The notes under the pieces were generated by a model. It ran no database searches. It saw only the letters and a list, made by a program, of their open reading frames with translations, and was not told the origin of the DNA. From Pelomonas paludis (GTDB lineage: Bacteria > Pseudomonadota > Gammaproteobacteria > Burkholderiales > Burkholderiaceae_C), in NCBI RefSeq assembly GCF_039872745.1, contig NZ_JBDPZD010000005.1, positions 124,001 to 188,000 of the forward strand: DNA of 64,000 nt. The letters run 5' to 3'. Made by a program: the position numbers and the translations under genes. Positions 36,991 to 46,800 of the stretch are shown one piece after another (the stretch's first letter is position 1; each line of letters starts with the position of its first letter).

Positions 36991-38301
36991 ATGCTCGCCC
37001 AAGAAATCATCCGCACCAAGCGCGACGGCCGCGCGCTCGATGCCGCGCAGATCGAGGCCTTCGTCAAGGGCCTGACCGATGGCTCCTGGAGCGAAGGGCA
37101 GGTGGCGGCTTTAGGCATGGCCGTCTTCCTGCGCGGCATGGGCCGCGATGAGGCTGTGCTGCTGACGCGGGCCATGATGCATTCGGGCCGTGTGATGCAG
37201 TGGCCTGGCATGCCCGGCCCCGTGCTCGACAAGCACTCCAGCGGTGGCGTGGGCGACAAGGTCAGCCTGATGCTGGCACCCCTGGTGGCAGCTTGCGGCG
37301 GCTATGTGCCCATGATTGCCGGCCGGGGCCTCGGCCACACCGGCGGCACGGTGGACAAGCTCGAATCCATCCCCGGTTACACCACCACGCCCGACCCGGC
37401 CGCCTTCGACCGCATCGTGCGCACCTTGGGCTGCGCCGTCATCGGCCAGACGGCCGACCTGGCGCCGGCCGACAAACGCTTCTACGCCACGCGCGACGTG
37501 ACAGCCACGGTCGAGAGCGTGCCGCTCATCACCGCCAGCATCCTGTCCAAGAAACTGGCCGCCGGCCTGCAGGGCCTGGCCATGGACGTGAAGTGCGGCA
37601 ACGGCGCCTTTGCCGCCACGCCCGCGTTCGCCCGCGAGCTGGCCGAGAGCATCGTGGCCGTGGCCACCGGCGCCGGCCTGCGCACGCGGGCCTTGATCAC
37701 CGACATGAATCAGATCCTCGGCACCGAGGTGGGCAATGCGCTCGAAGTGCTGGAGACCATCCGATACCTGCGTGGCGAGGCCCGCGAACCTCGGCTGCAT
37801 GAAGTGACCCTGGCCCTGGCGGCCGAGATGCTCGTCATAGGCAATCTGGCACCCGACCTGTCTGCCGCCCGCACCCAACTGCAAGCCGCGCTGGACAGCG
37901 GCGCCGCCGCCGAGAAGTTTGCGCAGATGGTGGTGGCCCTGGGCGGCCCGGCCGATTTGCTCGACGCTCCCGCCAAGCACCTGCCCGCCGCGCCCGTGGT
38001 GGTGCCCGTGCCCGCGCCCCGCAGCGGCGTGCTCACCGGCATGGCCACGCGTGACCTGGGCCTCTTGATCGTCGAGATGGGCGGTGGCCGCCGCGTGGCC
38101 GGTGCCCGCATCGACATGCGTGTCGGCTTCAGCGCCGTGCGGCCGGTGGGCAGCGCCTGCCAGGCGGGCGAGCCCATCGCCTTCGTGCACGCGGCCGACA
38201 AGCCCCAGGCCGAGCGCGCCGTGGCCAGCTACCTGGCCGCGACACAATGGGGGGATGAGCCGCCTCCCAGCACGCCCCTGGTGCTCGCGGAGGTCGGTTG
38301 A
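36991..38301 (+). CDS. deoA: Thymidine phosphorylase
   Basis: 436 residues. It phosphorolyses thymidine to thymine and deoxyribose-1-phosphate. The signature DKHSSGGVGDKVSLMLAPLVAACG is present, as are GRGLGHTGGTVDKLESIPGY and the LAAGLQGLAMDVKCGNGAF block. Length is normal. Last gene of the operon; its product feeds DeoC after isomerisation, although no phosphopentomutase gene is in view. Confidence 0.95.
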   Translation: MLAQEIIRTKRDGRALDAAQIEAFVKGLTDGSWSEGQVAALGMAVFLRGMGRDEAVLLTRAMMHSGRVMQWPGMPGPVLDKHSSGGVGDKVSLMLAPLVAACGGYVPMIAGRGLGHTGGTVDKLESIPGYTTTPDPAAFDRIVRTLGCAVIGQTADLAPADKRFYATRDVTATVESVPLITASILSKKLAAGLQGLAMDVKCGNGAFAATPAFARELAESIVAVATGAGLRTRALITDMNQILGTEVGNALEVLETIRYLRGEAREPRLHEVTLALAAEMLVIGNLAPDLSAARTQLQAALDSGAAAEKFAQMVVALGGPADLLDAPAKHLPAAPVVVPVPAPRSGVLTGMATRDLGLLIVEMGGGRRVAGARIDMRVGFSAVRPVGSACQAGEPIAFVHAADKPQAERAVASYLAATQWGDEPPPSTPLVLAEVG

Positions 38302-38313
38302 CTGCCGATCCCG

Positions 38314-39003
38314 ATGACTGCTGATACCCCCGAATTCCCCCGCGCCATCAAGAGCTTCGTGACCCGTGCCGGCCGCATGGGCACGGGCCAGATCAAAGCC
38401 CTGGCCGAGCTGGGCCCGCGCTTCGTCCTGCCTTATCAAACGGAGCGGCTCGACCCGGCCGCCGTCTTCGGCCGCCAGGCCCCGCTGGTGCTGGAGATCG
38501 GCTTTGGCATGGGCGGCGCCACCGCCGAGATTGCCGCTGCGCTGCCCGACCACGACTTCATCGGCTGCGAGGTGCACGAGCCCGGCGTGGGCGCGCTGCT
38601 CAAGCTGATTGGCGAGCGTGAGCTGCCCAATATCCGCATCGTCCAGCACGATGCCGTCGAGGTGCTGGAGCACATGGTCGGCCCGGCGGCCTTGGCCGGC
38701 GTGCACATCTTCTTCCCCGACCCTTGGCACAAGAAGCGCCATCACAAGCGCCGGCTGATCCAGCCCGCCTTTGTGGCCAAGCTTGTGCAACATCTGCAAC
38801 CCGGTGGCTACCTGCATTGCGCCACCGACTGGCAGCCCTATGCTGAACAGATGCTCGAAGTCTTGAGCGCCGAGCCGCTGCTGCAGAACACCGCCAGCGG
38901 TTATGCCGACAAACCCGCCTACCGGCCGCTCACCAAGTTCGAAGCGCGCGGCCTGCGGCTGGGGCATGGGGTCTGGGACCTCGTCTTCCGGAGACGTGCA
39001 TGA
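38314..39003 (+). CDS. trmB: tRNA (guanine-46-N7)-methyltransferase
   Basis: 229 residues. SAM-dependent enzyme making m7G46 in tRNA. LEIGFGMGGATAEIA is the SAM-binding loop; VHIFFPDPWHKKRHHKRRLIQPAFV is the diagnostic TrmB motif; the C-terminal LTKFEARGLRLGHGVWDL matches the family. The ATG lies 12 bases after the deoA stop. It overlaps the coaBC start by 4 bases (ATGA). Confidence 0.95.
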   Translation: MTADTPEFPRAIKSFVTRAGRMGTGQIKALAELGPRFVLPYQTERLDPAAVFGRQAPLVLEIGFGMGGATAEIAAALPDHDFIGCEVHEPGVGALLKLIGERELPNIRIVQHDAVEVLEHMVGPAALAGVHIFFPDPWHKKRHHKRRLIQPAFVAKLVQHLQPGGYLHCATDWQPYAEQMLEVLSAEPLLQNTASGYADKPAYRPLTKFEARGLRLGHGVWDLVFRRRA

Positions 39004-40208
39004 GCTTTGCCAACCGCCTCGGCGGCCGCCATATCCTCGTCGGGATGAGTGGCGGCATCGCCTGCTACAAGATCGCCGAGCTGGTGCGATTGCTCACCCA
39101 GGCCGGCGCCACCGTGCAGGTGGTGATGACCGAGTCGGCCGAGCAGTTCATCACCCCGGTCACCATGCAGGCCCTCTCGGGCCGCGCGGTCTACACCAGC
39201 CAGTGGGATGCACGCCCGGGCAACAACATGGCCCACATCAACCTCAGCCGCGAAGCGGACCTGATGCTGATCGCCCCGGCCAGCGCTGACTTCATTGCCC
39301 GCCTGGCCCAGGGCCGGGCCGACGAGCTGCTCAGCCTCACCGCCCTGGCGCGCCGCGTGGACCACTGCCCGCTCTACGTGGCGCCCGCCATGAACCGCGA
39401 GATGTGGGCCCACCCGGCCACGGTGCGCAATGTGGCCCAACTGGTGGCCGATGGCGCCCGCATCCTCGGCCCCGACAGCGGCGCCCAGGCCTGCGGCGAA
39501 GTGGGCGACGGGCGCATGCTCGAAGCCGCTGCGCTCTTTGAGGCCATTGGCGCGCACTTCCAGCCCAAGGTGCTGCGCGGCAAGCGCGTGCTGGTCACCG
39601 CCGGGCCCACCTTCGAGCCCATCGACCCGGTGCGTGGCATCACCAACCTCTCCAGCGGCAAGATGGGCTTTGCCATTGCCCGCGCTGCGGCCGAGGCGGG
39701 TGCCGAGGTCACGCTCATCGCCGGGCCCGTCGTGCTGCCCACGCCGGCCGGCGTGCAGCGCATCGACGTGCAGACCGCCGTGCAGATGCACGACGCGGTG
39801 CTGCCCATCGCCGCCAAGCACGATGTCTTCATCGCCACCGCAGCGGTGGCCGACTGGCGGCCCGCCGCCGTGCACGCGCACAAGATCAAGAAGGCCGAGG
39901 ACGGCATCACCGCGCCCCAGATCGCGATGACCGAGAACCCCGACATCCTGCGCGCCGTGGCCCAGCTGCCGCAGCCGCCGTATTGCGTTGGCTTTGCGGC
40001 CGAGAGCGAAAAGCTCGCCGAGCACGCCGAGGCCAAGCGCCGCCGCAAGGGCATCCCGCTCATCGTGGCCAACCTCGGGCCCGCCACCTTCGGGCGCGAC
40101 GACAACGCGCTGCTCCTGATCGACGCCACCACGCAGCGCGAGCTCTCGCGTGCCGACAAGCTTTCGCTCGCGCGCGAGCTGATCCAGGAAATCTCCGTCC
40201 GAATCTGA
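39000..40208 (+). CDS. coaBC: Phosphopantothenoylcysteine decarboxylase / phosphopantothenate-cysteine ligase
   Basis: 402-residue bifunctional coenzyme A enzyme. The N-terminal CoaC flavoprotein domain (about 1-185) shows ILVGMSGGIACYKIAELVR and PAMNREMW. The C-terminal CoaB domain (about 190-402) shows LVTAGPTFEPIDPVRGITNLSSGKMGFAIA and AAVADWRP. It uses CTP and cysteine to extend phosphopantothenate, then decarboxylates the product. It overlaps trmB by 4 bases and is followed by dut, a common gene order. Confidence 0.96.
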   Translation: MSFANRLGGRHILVGMSGGIACYKIAELVRLLTQAGATVQVVMTESAEQFITPVTMQALSGRAVYTSQWDARPGNNMAHINLSREADLMLIAPASADFIARLAQGRADELLSLTALARRVDHCPLYVAPAMNREMWAHPATVRNVAQLVADGARILGPDSGAQACGEVGDGRMLEAAALFEAIGAHFQPKVLRGKRVLVTAGPTFEPIDPVRGITNLSSGKMGFAIARAAAEAGAEVTLIAGPVVLPTPAGVQRIDVQTAVQMHDAVLPIAAKHDVFIATAAVADWRPAAVHAHKIKKAEDGITAPQIAMTENPDILRAVAQLPQPPYCVGFAAESEKLAEHAEAKRRRKGIPLIVANLGPATFGRDDNALLLIDATTQRELSRADKLSLARELIQEISVRI

Positions 40209-40217
40209 TCCCGACCG

Positions 40218-40667
40218 ATGCACACCATTGACCTGCAAGTGCTCGACAGCCGCATGGCCGAGCACATCCCCGCCTACGCCACGCCCGGCAGCGCCGGCCT
40301 CGATCTGCGCGCCTGCCTCGATGCACCGCTGACGCTGCAGCCGGGGCAGACCGAACTCATCCCCACGGGCCTGGCCATCCACATCGCCGACCCGGGCCTC
40401 GCCGCCATGATCCTGCCGCGCTCGGGCCTGGGCCACAAACACGGCATCGTGCTGGGCAACCTGGTCGGCCTGATCGACAGCGACTACCAAGGCCAGCTCA
40501 TGGTCAGCTGCTGGAACCGTGGCCAAACGGCCTTCACCTTCCAGCCCTTTGACCGCATGGCCCAGCTCGTCATCGTGCCCGTGGTGCAGGCGGCCTTCCG
40601 GCAGGTCGTGAGTTTTGACGCGTCTTCGCGCGGAACCGGCGGTTTTGGCTCGACGGGCAGGGGCTAA
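40218..40667 (+). CDS. dut: dUTP diphosphatase
   Basis: 149 residues, trimeric dUTPase. All five motifs are seen: PGSAGLDLRAC, PRSGLGHKHG, GNLVGLIDSDYQGQL, RMAQLVIVPV and the C-terminal GGFGSTGR. It hydrolyses dUTP to dUMP, keeping uracil out of DNA. Nine bases downstream of coaBC. Confidence 0.96.
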   Translation: MHTIDLQVLDSRMAEHIPAYATPGSAGLDLRACLDAPLTLQPGQTELIPTGLAIHIADPGLAAMILPRSGLGHKHGIVLGNLVGLIDSDYQGQLMVSCWNRGQTAFTFQPFDRMAQLVIVPVVQAAFRQVVSFDASSRGTGGFGSTGRG

Positions 40668-40695
40668 AAGCCCTTCGACCCCAGGGGTGGCTTCC

Positions 40696-40782
40696 TAAAA
40701 TTGCGGCTGGGTTGTCACTGGGCGTTCTCCCGGTGGCGTGACGTGTTCTTCGCCCGGGTCCGCGCAAGCGAACAAGCCCGGG
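40696..40782 (+). promoter_or_regulatory. Possible -10 box and structured leader of the diguanylate cyclase gene
   Basis: TAAAAT at 40696-40701 could be a -10. Downstream, two hairpins can form: 40714-40742 (GTCACTGGG...CCCGGT...GTGAC) and 40753-40782 (CCCGGG with CCCGGG around a CGC-GCAA-GCG inner hairpin). I do not recognise a known riboswitch class. Confidence 0.35.
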
Positions 40783-40795
40783 TGCCCCCCTGTAC

Positions 40796-42544
40796 ATGCA
40801 ACTTCTCAGCCGAGGTGGTTTACAGCGCCGACTGCTCGTGGCCGTGCTCAGCGTGGCCACCTTGCTGTGCGCCGTTGTGGGCGTGATTGGCTACGAGTGG
40901 GCTTACCAGCGTGTCGATCAATCCAGCCAGAGCACGCTGGAGGCGCTGGCCCGTGCCGTCGAGCGGCCGCTGGCTTTTGCCGTGCACAGCGGCGACACCG
41001 CCCTGGTGGAGGAAATCCTTGAAGGTCTGGCCCGCCACGAGCTGCTGACGGGTGTCGAAGTGCGCACCCCGGTCGGGAACCTGGTGGCCCAGTACCCGCG
41101 GGACCGGGCTAACAGCGCCACCGAGGCGTCCAGCCTCTTCGTGACGCGGCGCCTGGCCTCGCCCACGGCTGTGCGCCAAAGCGCCGGCACCCTGACCCTG
41201 GAAGCCAACACGCAGCGTGTGACCGAGCTGGCGGCCCGCCAGGCCTGGATGGTCAGCGCGCTGCTGGGCAGCCAGGTGCTGGTCTTGGCCGTGGTGCTGT
41301 ACTTCGCGGCGCAGCGCCTGGTGTCACAGCCCATCGTGAAGCTGTCTGACCGCCTGCGCCAGATCACCCCCGGCGGCACGCGCCGCCTGCGCAAGCCCTC
41401 GCGCCACAGCCAGGACGAGATCGGCCAGCTGATCGACAGCGCCAACGCCCTCATCATCGCCAGCGAGACCGCGCTGGCCAGCGAGCGGCGCATCGGCATC
41501 CGCATGGCCGAGCTGGAGGCCCAGTTCCGCGAGATCTTCGAGTCCAGCCGCGCCGGCATCTTCCTGCTCGACACCAGCCTGCGCCTCGTCACCTGCAACC
41601 CGGCTGCCGCCCACCTGCTGGGCCATGTGGCCGAGGCCCAGAGCGGGGACGAGGCGGCGCCGCCCTTCATCGACCTCGTCTTTGCCCGGCCCACCCGGGT
41701 GCGCGAGATCCTGGAGCGCGCCAAGACCAGCGGCGGCACCGCCACCGTGGACCTTGAACTTGCCCGGCAGGACGGCCAGGGCACCGAGCCGACCCAGAGC
41801 GCCCCGCGCTGGGTGCACTGCACGTTCTCGCTGCGCCAGGGCACGGGCGCCGACGAGCGCATCGCCGTCGAGGGCGTGATCTTCGACATCACCGAGCGCA
41901 AGCAGGCCGAGCGCACCGCCCGCTACCAGTCCCAGCACGACCCGCTCACCGGGCTCAAGAACCGCGTGGGCACGCTCAAGCGCGCCTCGCAGCACCTGGC
42001 CGAGGCCCAGCTGCAGCGCGGCTCGCTGAGCGTGCTGTGCATCGACCTCGACGGCTTCAAGGCCGTCAACGACAGCTATGGCCACCAGGCCGGGGACGAG
42101 GTGCTGATCGCCTGCGCCAAGCGCATGCGCACCGTGCTGCGCCGTGCGTCCGACCTGATCGGCCGCTTGGGCGGCGACGAGTTCGTCGTTGTGCTGCCCG
42201 GGCTGGACGTGGGCGACGAGCAACTGGCCGAGGCAGCCACCGCGCTGCTGACTGCTTTGTGCGAACCCATCGCCCTCAGCACAGGCGGGCTGGCGCGCGT
42301 CAGCGCCTGCATCGGCGCCGCCAGCCTGTGGCGCCATGGCCGTGATGTGGACACTTTGATCGCCGCAGCCGACCAGGCCATGTACGCCGTCAAGCAAGGC
42401 GGTAAGGCCGCCGTGGCCTGCGCTCTGGCCGACCGCGATGCCGGCGGCGACACCGAGGTGTCCGAGCTGGAGCTGCTGCGCCGCCAGCGCGCGGCGGCGG
42501 CGCTGACATCGACCATGTCGGTGTTTGCTGACTCCGAGGCCTGA
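40796..42544 (+). CDS. Membrane diguanylate cyclase (sensor-HAMP-PAS-GGDEF)
   Basis: 582 residues. Transmembrane helix 1 at about 12-35, an extracytoplasmic sensor of about 115 residues, helix 2 at about 153-172, a HAMP linker, a PAS domain (about 245-370), then a GGDEF domain. The active site LGGDEF is intact, and RASD lies exactly five residues before it, the RxxD inhibitory site, so the enzyme should make c-di-GMP and be inhibited by it. No EAL domain. It is separated by 295 bases from the large envelope operon downstream, which it may or may not influence. Confidence 0.93.
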   Translation: MQLLSRGGLQRRLLVAVLSVATLLCAVVGVIGYEWAYQRVDQSSQSTLEALARAVERPLAFAVHSGDTALVEEILEGLARHELLTGVEVRTPVGNLVAQYPRDRANSATEASSLFVTRRLASPTAVRQSAGTLTLEANTQRVTELAARQAWMVSALLGSQVLVLAVVLYFAAQRLVSQPIVKLSDRLRQITPGGTRRLRKPSRHSQDEIGQLIDSANALIIASETALASERRIGIRMAELEAQFREIFESSRAGIFLLDTSLRLVTCNPAAAHLLGHVAEAQSGDEAAPPFIDLVFARPTRVREILERAKTSGGTATVDLELARQDGQGTEPTQSAPRWVHCTFSLRQGTGADERIAVEGVIFDITERKQAERTARYQSQHDPLTGLKNRVGTLKRASQHLAEAQLQRGSLSVLCIDLDGFKAVNDSYGHQAGDEVLIACAKRMRTVLRRASDLIGRLGGDEFVVVLPGLDVGDEQLAEAATALLTALCEPIALSTGGLARVSACIGAASLWRHGRDVDTLIAAADQAMYAVKQGGKAAVACALADRDAGGDTEVSELELLRRQRAAAALTSTMSVFADSEA

Positions 42545-42839
42545 GCCTCTGAGTGGGGCCCGCGCGGCGACGAGTGCCGCCGCGTGCCGCAGGTTTTTGC
42601 GTTGCGTTGAAACCTAAACAACCAGCTTGGTAGCAACTGCTGGCGGCCCGCAACCCATCGTTACCGACAGCCTGCGACCGAATGTAAGGTGTTCGCGGTT
42701 CGCTAACCAAATGCGCCTTTTTTCACGGCGCAGCCCTCCATCATGCCGCGCATCGTTGCGGGAACGTGATCAGAGCGCTGGCTGTTGCGCACTGCTCGTG
42801 CCCGTTTTTTGTTTGGCATGAAGTCAGTGGGTTAGCGAC
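42545..42839. other. Non-coding gap upstream of the large envelope operon
   Basis: This 295-base gap has lower GC than its surroundings in its middle and right part. It holds a small hairpin (TGCGCC, T-rich loop, GGCGCA near 42711-42733). I see no convincing promoter or coding frame. An in-frame TGA at 42819 rules out an N-terminal extension of the apbE gene. Confidence 0.5.
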
Positions 42840-43844
42840 ATGAGCCTGGCTCTGAACCTTGTCGATCCCCGGCCGAGCCCTATGGCTTGGCCGCGTGAGC
42901 CTGCGCACCCGCAGGATGGGTGGCACGCGCGCTGTGAAGCCATCATGGGCACGGCCATTCACGTCGAGCTGTGGTGCGAGGACGCCTTGCTGGCCCATGC
43001 GGCCATGGCGGCCGTCATCGACGAGATGCACCGCATAGACCGCCGGATGAGCCCGCACAAGCCCGACTCCGAGCTGTCACGCATCAACCGTGATGCAGCC
43101 GCCCAGCCGGTGCGGATCAGCGCCGAGATGTTTGCGCTGTTGGAGCGTGCACAGCACTTCTCGGCGCTCTCGGGCGGTGCCTTCGACATCACCTACGCCA
43201 GCGCCGGCCAGCTGTACGACTACCGCGCGGGCCTGAGCCCCGACGACGCCAGCCTGGCCGTGGCCCAGGCGCTGATCGGCTGGCGCGGCCTGCTGCTGGA
43301 CGCCGCCACGCGCAGCGTGCGCTTTGCGCGGCCCGGCATGCGCATCGACCTGGGCGGCTTTGCCAAGGGCCATGCGGTGGACCAAGGCATCGACATCCTG
43401 CGCCGCCACGGCATCGCCCACGGCATGGTGAGCGCGGGTGGTGACAGCCACGTGCTCGGTGACCGGCGCGGCCGCCCCTGGACCATCGGCGTGCGCGACC
43501 CGCGCCGCGCCGGCGAGGTGGTGGCCGTGCTGCCTCTGCAGGACACGGCCATCTCCACCTCGGGCGATTACGAGCGCTTCTTCGAGCGCGACGGCGTGCG
43601 CCACCACCACTTGATCGACCCCGCCACCGGCCGCTCGGCGCTGGGCGTGCAGAGCGTGACCATCCTGGCCGACGACGGCCTGACCAGCGAGGCGCTGTCC
43701 AAGTGCGTCTTCGTGATGGGCCCGAAGCGCGGCCTGCGCTTCATCGAGACGCAGCCCGGCGTGGATGCCGTGGTGGTGGACGCCGATGGCGTGCTGCACA
43801 CCTCGTCCGGCCTGCACAACGCAGCCAGCGGAGCGGTGCAGTGA
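42840..43844 (+). CDS. apbE: FAD:protein FMN transferase (ApbE), no signal peptide
   Basis: 334 residues. ApbE attaches FMN to a Thr or Ser of target proteins. Motifs: AIMGTAIHVELW, RIDLGGFAKGHAVDQGIDIL, VSAGGDSHVLGDR, STSGDYERFF, and HHHLIDPATGRSA, all in family order. Unlike most ApbE proteins there is no signal peptide or lipobox: residues 1-30 are polar and Pro-rich, and an upstream in-frame stop excludes a longer form. It is the first gene of a 16-gene run and lies 43 bases before the heme lipoprotein gene. The target protein is not obvious; see the DUF3570 entry. Confidence 0.92.
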   Translation: MSLALNLVDPRPSPMAWPREPAHPQDGWHARCEAIMGTAIHVELWCEDALLAHAAMAAVIDEMHRIDRRMSPHKPDSELSRINRDAAAQPVRISAEMFALLERAQHFSALSGGAFDITYASAGQLYDYRAGLSPDDASLAVAQALIGWRGLLLDAATRSVRFARPGMRIDLGGFAKGHAVDQGIDILRRHGIAHGMVSAGGDSHVLGDRRGRPWTIGVRDPRRAGEVVAVLPLQDTAISTSGDYERFFERDGVRHHHLIDPATGRSALGVQSVTILADDGLTSEALSKCVFVMGPKRGLRFIETQPGVDAVVVDADGVLHTSSGLHNAASGAVQ

Positions 43845-43887
43845 GCCGCGCGGCTGGCCCTTTTGAACATCGTTGAAGGAGGTCCCC

Positions 43888-46800
43888 ATGCGGAACCTGA
43901 TACGTGTGACCACGCTCGCCCTGGCGAGTGTCTTGAGCCTGCTGCTGGCTGCCTGCGGCGCCGGTGAGCGCAGCGAACCCAGCCACGACCCTGACACCCT
44001 GACCGTGCAGGGCGACGTGCCCATCGCCTACGCCAAGCGCGCCAGCGGCATCAACATGAACCCCACCACCGGCGTGAGCTTTGCGCCCGGCGGCGACTTG
44101 ATGATCCGCGAGAAGTCGTCCGCCAGCGCGGCCGAGTTCAACGTCACGCAGGCCTACACCCAGGGCAAGGGCGATGTCTCCGACCCCGAGGCCTCGTACG
44201 ACGGCAAGAAGATCGTCTTCGCGATGAACTGCCCGGTGGCCAACCACGCCGACTGCACTGGCCGCTGGAACATCTGGGAGTACGACATGAGCGCCGGCGG
44301 CCTGCGCGGAGGCTCGCTCAAGCGCCTGACCAGCTCGACCACCGGCGACGACGACGTCGACCCCGCCTACCTGCCTGCCGGCGCGGGCTTCGTGTTCGCG
44401 TCCAACCGCCAGCGCGCCACCGTGGACCTGCCCAGCGGCACTGACACCTACGCCGCGCTCGACGAGTACGAGCGCGAGAAGGTGCTCAACCTCTACACCA
44501 TGGACGCCAAGGGCGGCGCCATCACCCAGATCTCGGTCAACCAGAGCCACGACCGCAACCCCGTGGTGCTGATGGACGGCGACATCATGTTCTCGCGCTG
44601 GGACCACGTCGGCGGCCGCAACCATTTCAAGATCTTCACGGTGCGGCCCGACGGCACCAATATGTTCATCCGCTACGGCGCGCACAGCGAGGGCAACAGC
44701 TTCCTGCACCCGCGCGAGATGGACACCACCGGGGCCTTCAAGGGCTACCTGGCGTCCGACCTGATGCCGCTGTCGGGCACGCACGAGGGCGGGGCGCTGG
44801 TCTTTGTGGACGCCGCCAACTTCTCGGAGCAGGACACCCCGGCCACGAGCAAGGTCAAGGCCATGTCGGGCCAGAGCTACCCGACCGAGAAGCCGCTGGA
44901 GTTCGAGCGCGGCCTCTCGCGCTGGGGGCGCATCACCACGCCCTATCCGCTGTGGGACGGCAGCAACCGCGTGCTGCTGTCCTTCGCGCCCTGCCAGGTC
45001 AACAAGCGCGCTTCTAGTTCTGAGGCCTACATCGTCACGCCCTGCGCCAACCTCAGCGAGGCTGAGCTGAAGGCGCTTGGCGACGACATGAGCCCCGCCG
45101 CCGAGGCCACCGCCAACATCCGCGACAACGTGCCCCCGGTCTACGCGGTCTATATGTTCGACCCGGCCAAGAAGACCCTGCTCATCGTCGCGGCGCCGCC
45201 CGAGGGCTTCATCTACACCGACCCCATCGCGCTGCAGCCGCGCCCCGAGCCCAACCCCTCCGCCACCACAGCCTCGGCGCGCCGCGCGCTGGCGGCCGGC
45301 AGCTCCAACCTGCCGCCCGGCATGGGCTTGCTCTCGGTACGCAGCGTCTATGACACCGACGGCCTCGGCCGCATGGGCGACCCGGTGCTGGCCGAGGCCG
45401 ACCGCGCCAACGGCTGCACCACGCCCATCCCCACCATCGCGCCCACCGACCCCGACGACACGCGCAAGCAGGTGGCCGATCTGCTGTCGCTCAAGGACCC
45501 CGCCAAGCCGGCCTACTACTGCAGCCCCGCACGCTTTGTGCGCGTGGTGCGCGCCGTGCCCCCCAAGGGAGGCATGGGCACGCGGGAGGCCATTGGCGAG
45601 ACCGACTTCGAGCCTCAGCAGATCCTCGGCTATGCGCCCATCGAGCCCGATGGCTCCTTCCAGATCCAGGTGCCGGGCGATGTGCCGCTGGCCGTGGCCG
45701 TGATCGACGAGGCCGGCCGCGCCTTCCAGACCCACACCAACTGGATCCAGGTGCGCCCCGGCGAGACGCGCACCTGCGACGGCTGCCACAGCCCGCGCCG
45801 AGGGGCCGCGCTCAACTCCTCGACCATCAAGGACACCGTCCCTGCCGCGCTGATGAGCACCTTCCCGCGCAGCTCGGGCGAGACCATGGCCCAGACGCGC
45901 ACCAACAACGTCGCCGGCTTGCTGAGCCTGTCGATGGACGTGGCCTACAGCGACGTCTGGGCCGACCCCGCCAAGACCGGCGGCCGCAAGCGCGCCAGCC
46001 TCTCGCTCAAGTACACCGGCAACACCACGCCCGACGGCAAGCCCGACCCGGCCAACGACCTGGCCACGCCCGTGCCCACCAAGGGCATCGTCAACTACCC
46101 CGACCACATCCAGCCGCTGTGGTCGCGCGACCGGGGCGCCAACACCTGCACCGGCTGCCACAACATTTCGGCCAAGCTCGACCTCAGCGGCACGCGGGCG
46201 GGCACGGGGCGCTTGATCTCCTACGAAAAGCTGATGGTGGGCGACCCCAAGATCGACCCCCAGACCGGCCTGCCCATCGTGCGCGTCGAGGACGGCGAGG
46301 CCCGGCTGGAGCGCCTGCCCGCCCTGGTGGACACCGGCGCCAGCGAGGGTGATGCCCTGGGCCTGGCGCGCAAGAGCCGGCTGATGGAGATCCTTTCCGG
46401 CCAGACCTTGATGGTGGGCAGCGAGGCCCGCAAGGTCCACCCCACGCCCACCACGCTGGACCACAGCAAGCTGCTGAACAAGGCCGAGCTGCGCCTGCTG
46501 GCCGAGTTCATGGACCTTGGCGGCAAGTACTACAACGACCTCAGTGCCGGCGGCGTCAAGCAAGTGGCCAAGCTGACCCAGCGCTCCTTCGAGGCCACCG
46601 TCTACCCCATCCTGCAGAGCACCTGTGCCGCCGGCTGCCACCAGGCCATCGGCAGCAAGAACGCAGCAGCGGGCAGCAACTTCCGGCAGAACCGCTTCGT
46701 GCTGACCGGCGCCCCCGAGGGCGACTTCAACGTCACCCTCAGCATGATCTCCAACGTCTGCGCGCCGCCCAGCAACTACCTGCTCAGCCGGCCGTCCACG

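Noticed and set aside
42816..42831. TGGCATG-N4-CAGTG as a sigma-54 promoter before apbE
   Set aside because: The -24 half fits but the -12 half lacks TTGC, and it lies too close to the start codon.
46330..46350. VDTGAS in the HzsA-like protein as an ApbE acceptor
   Set aside because: The Asp lies directly before the Thr instead of three residues earlier, so it does not fit the acceptor pattern.
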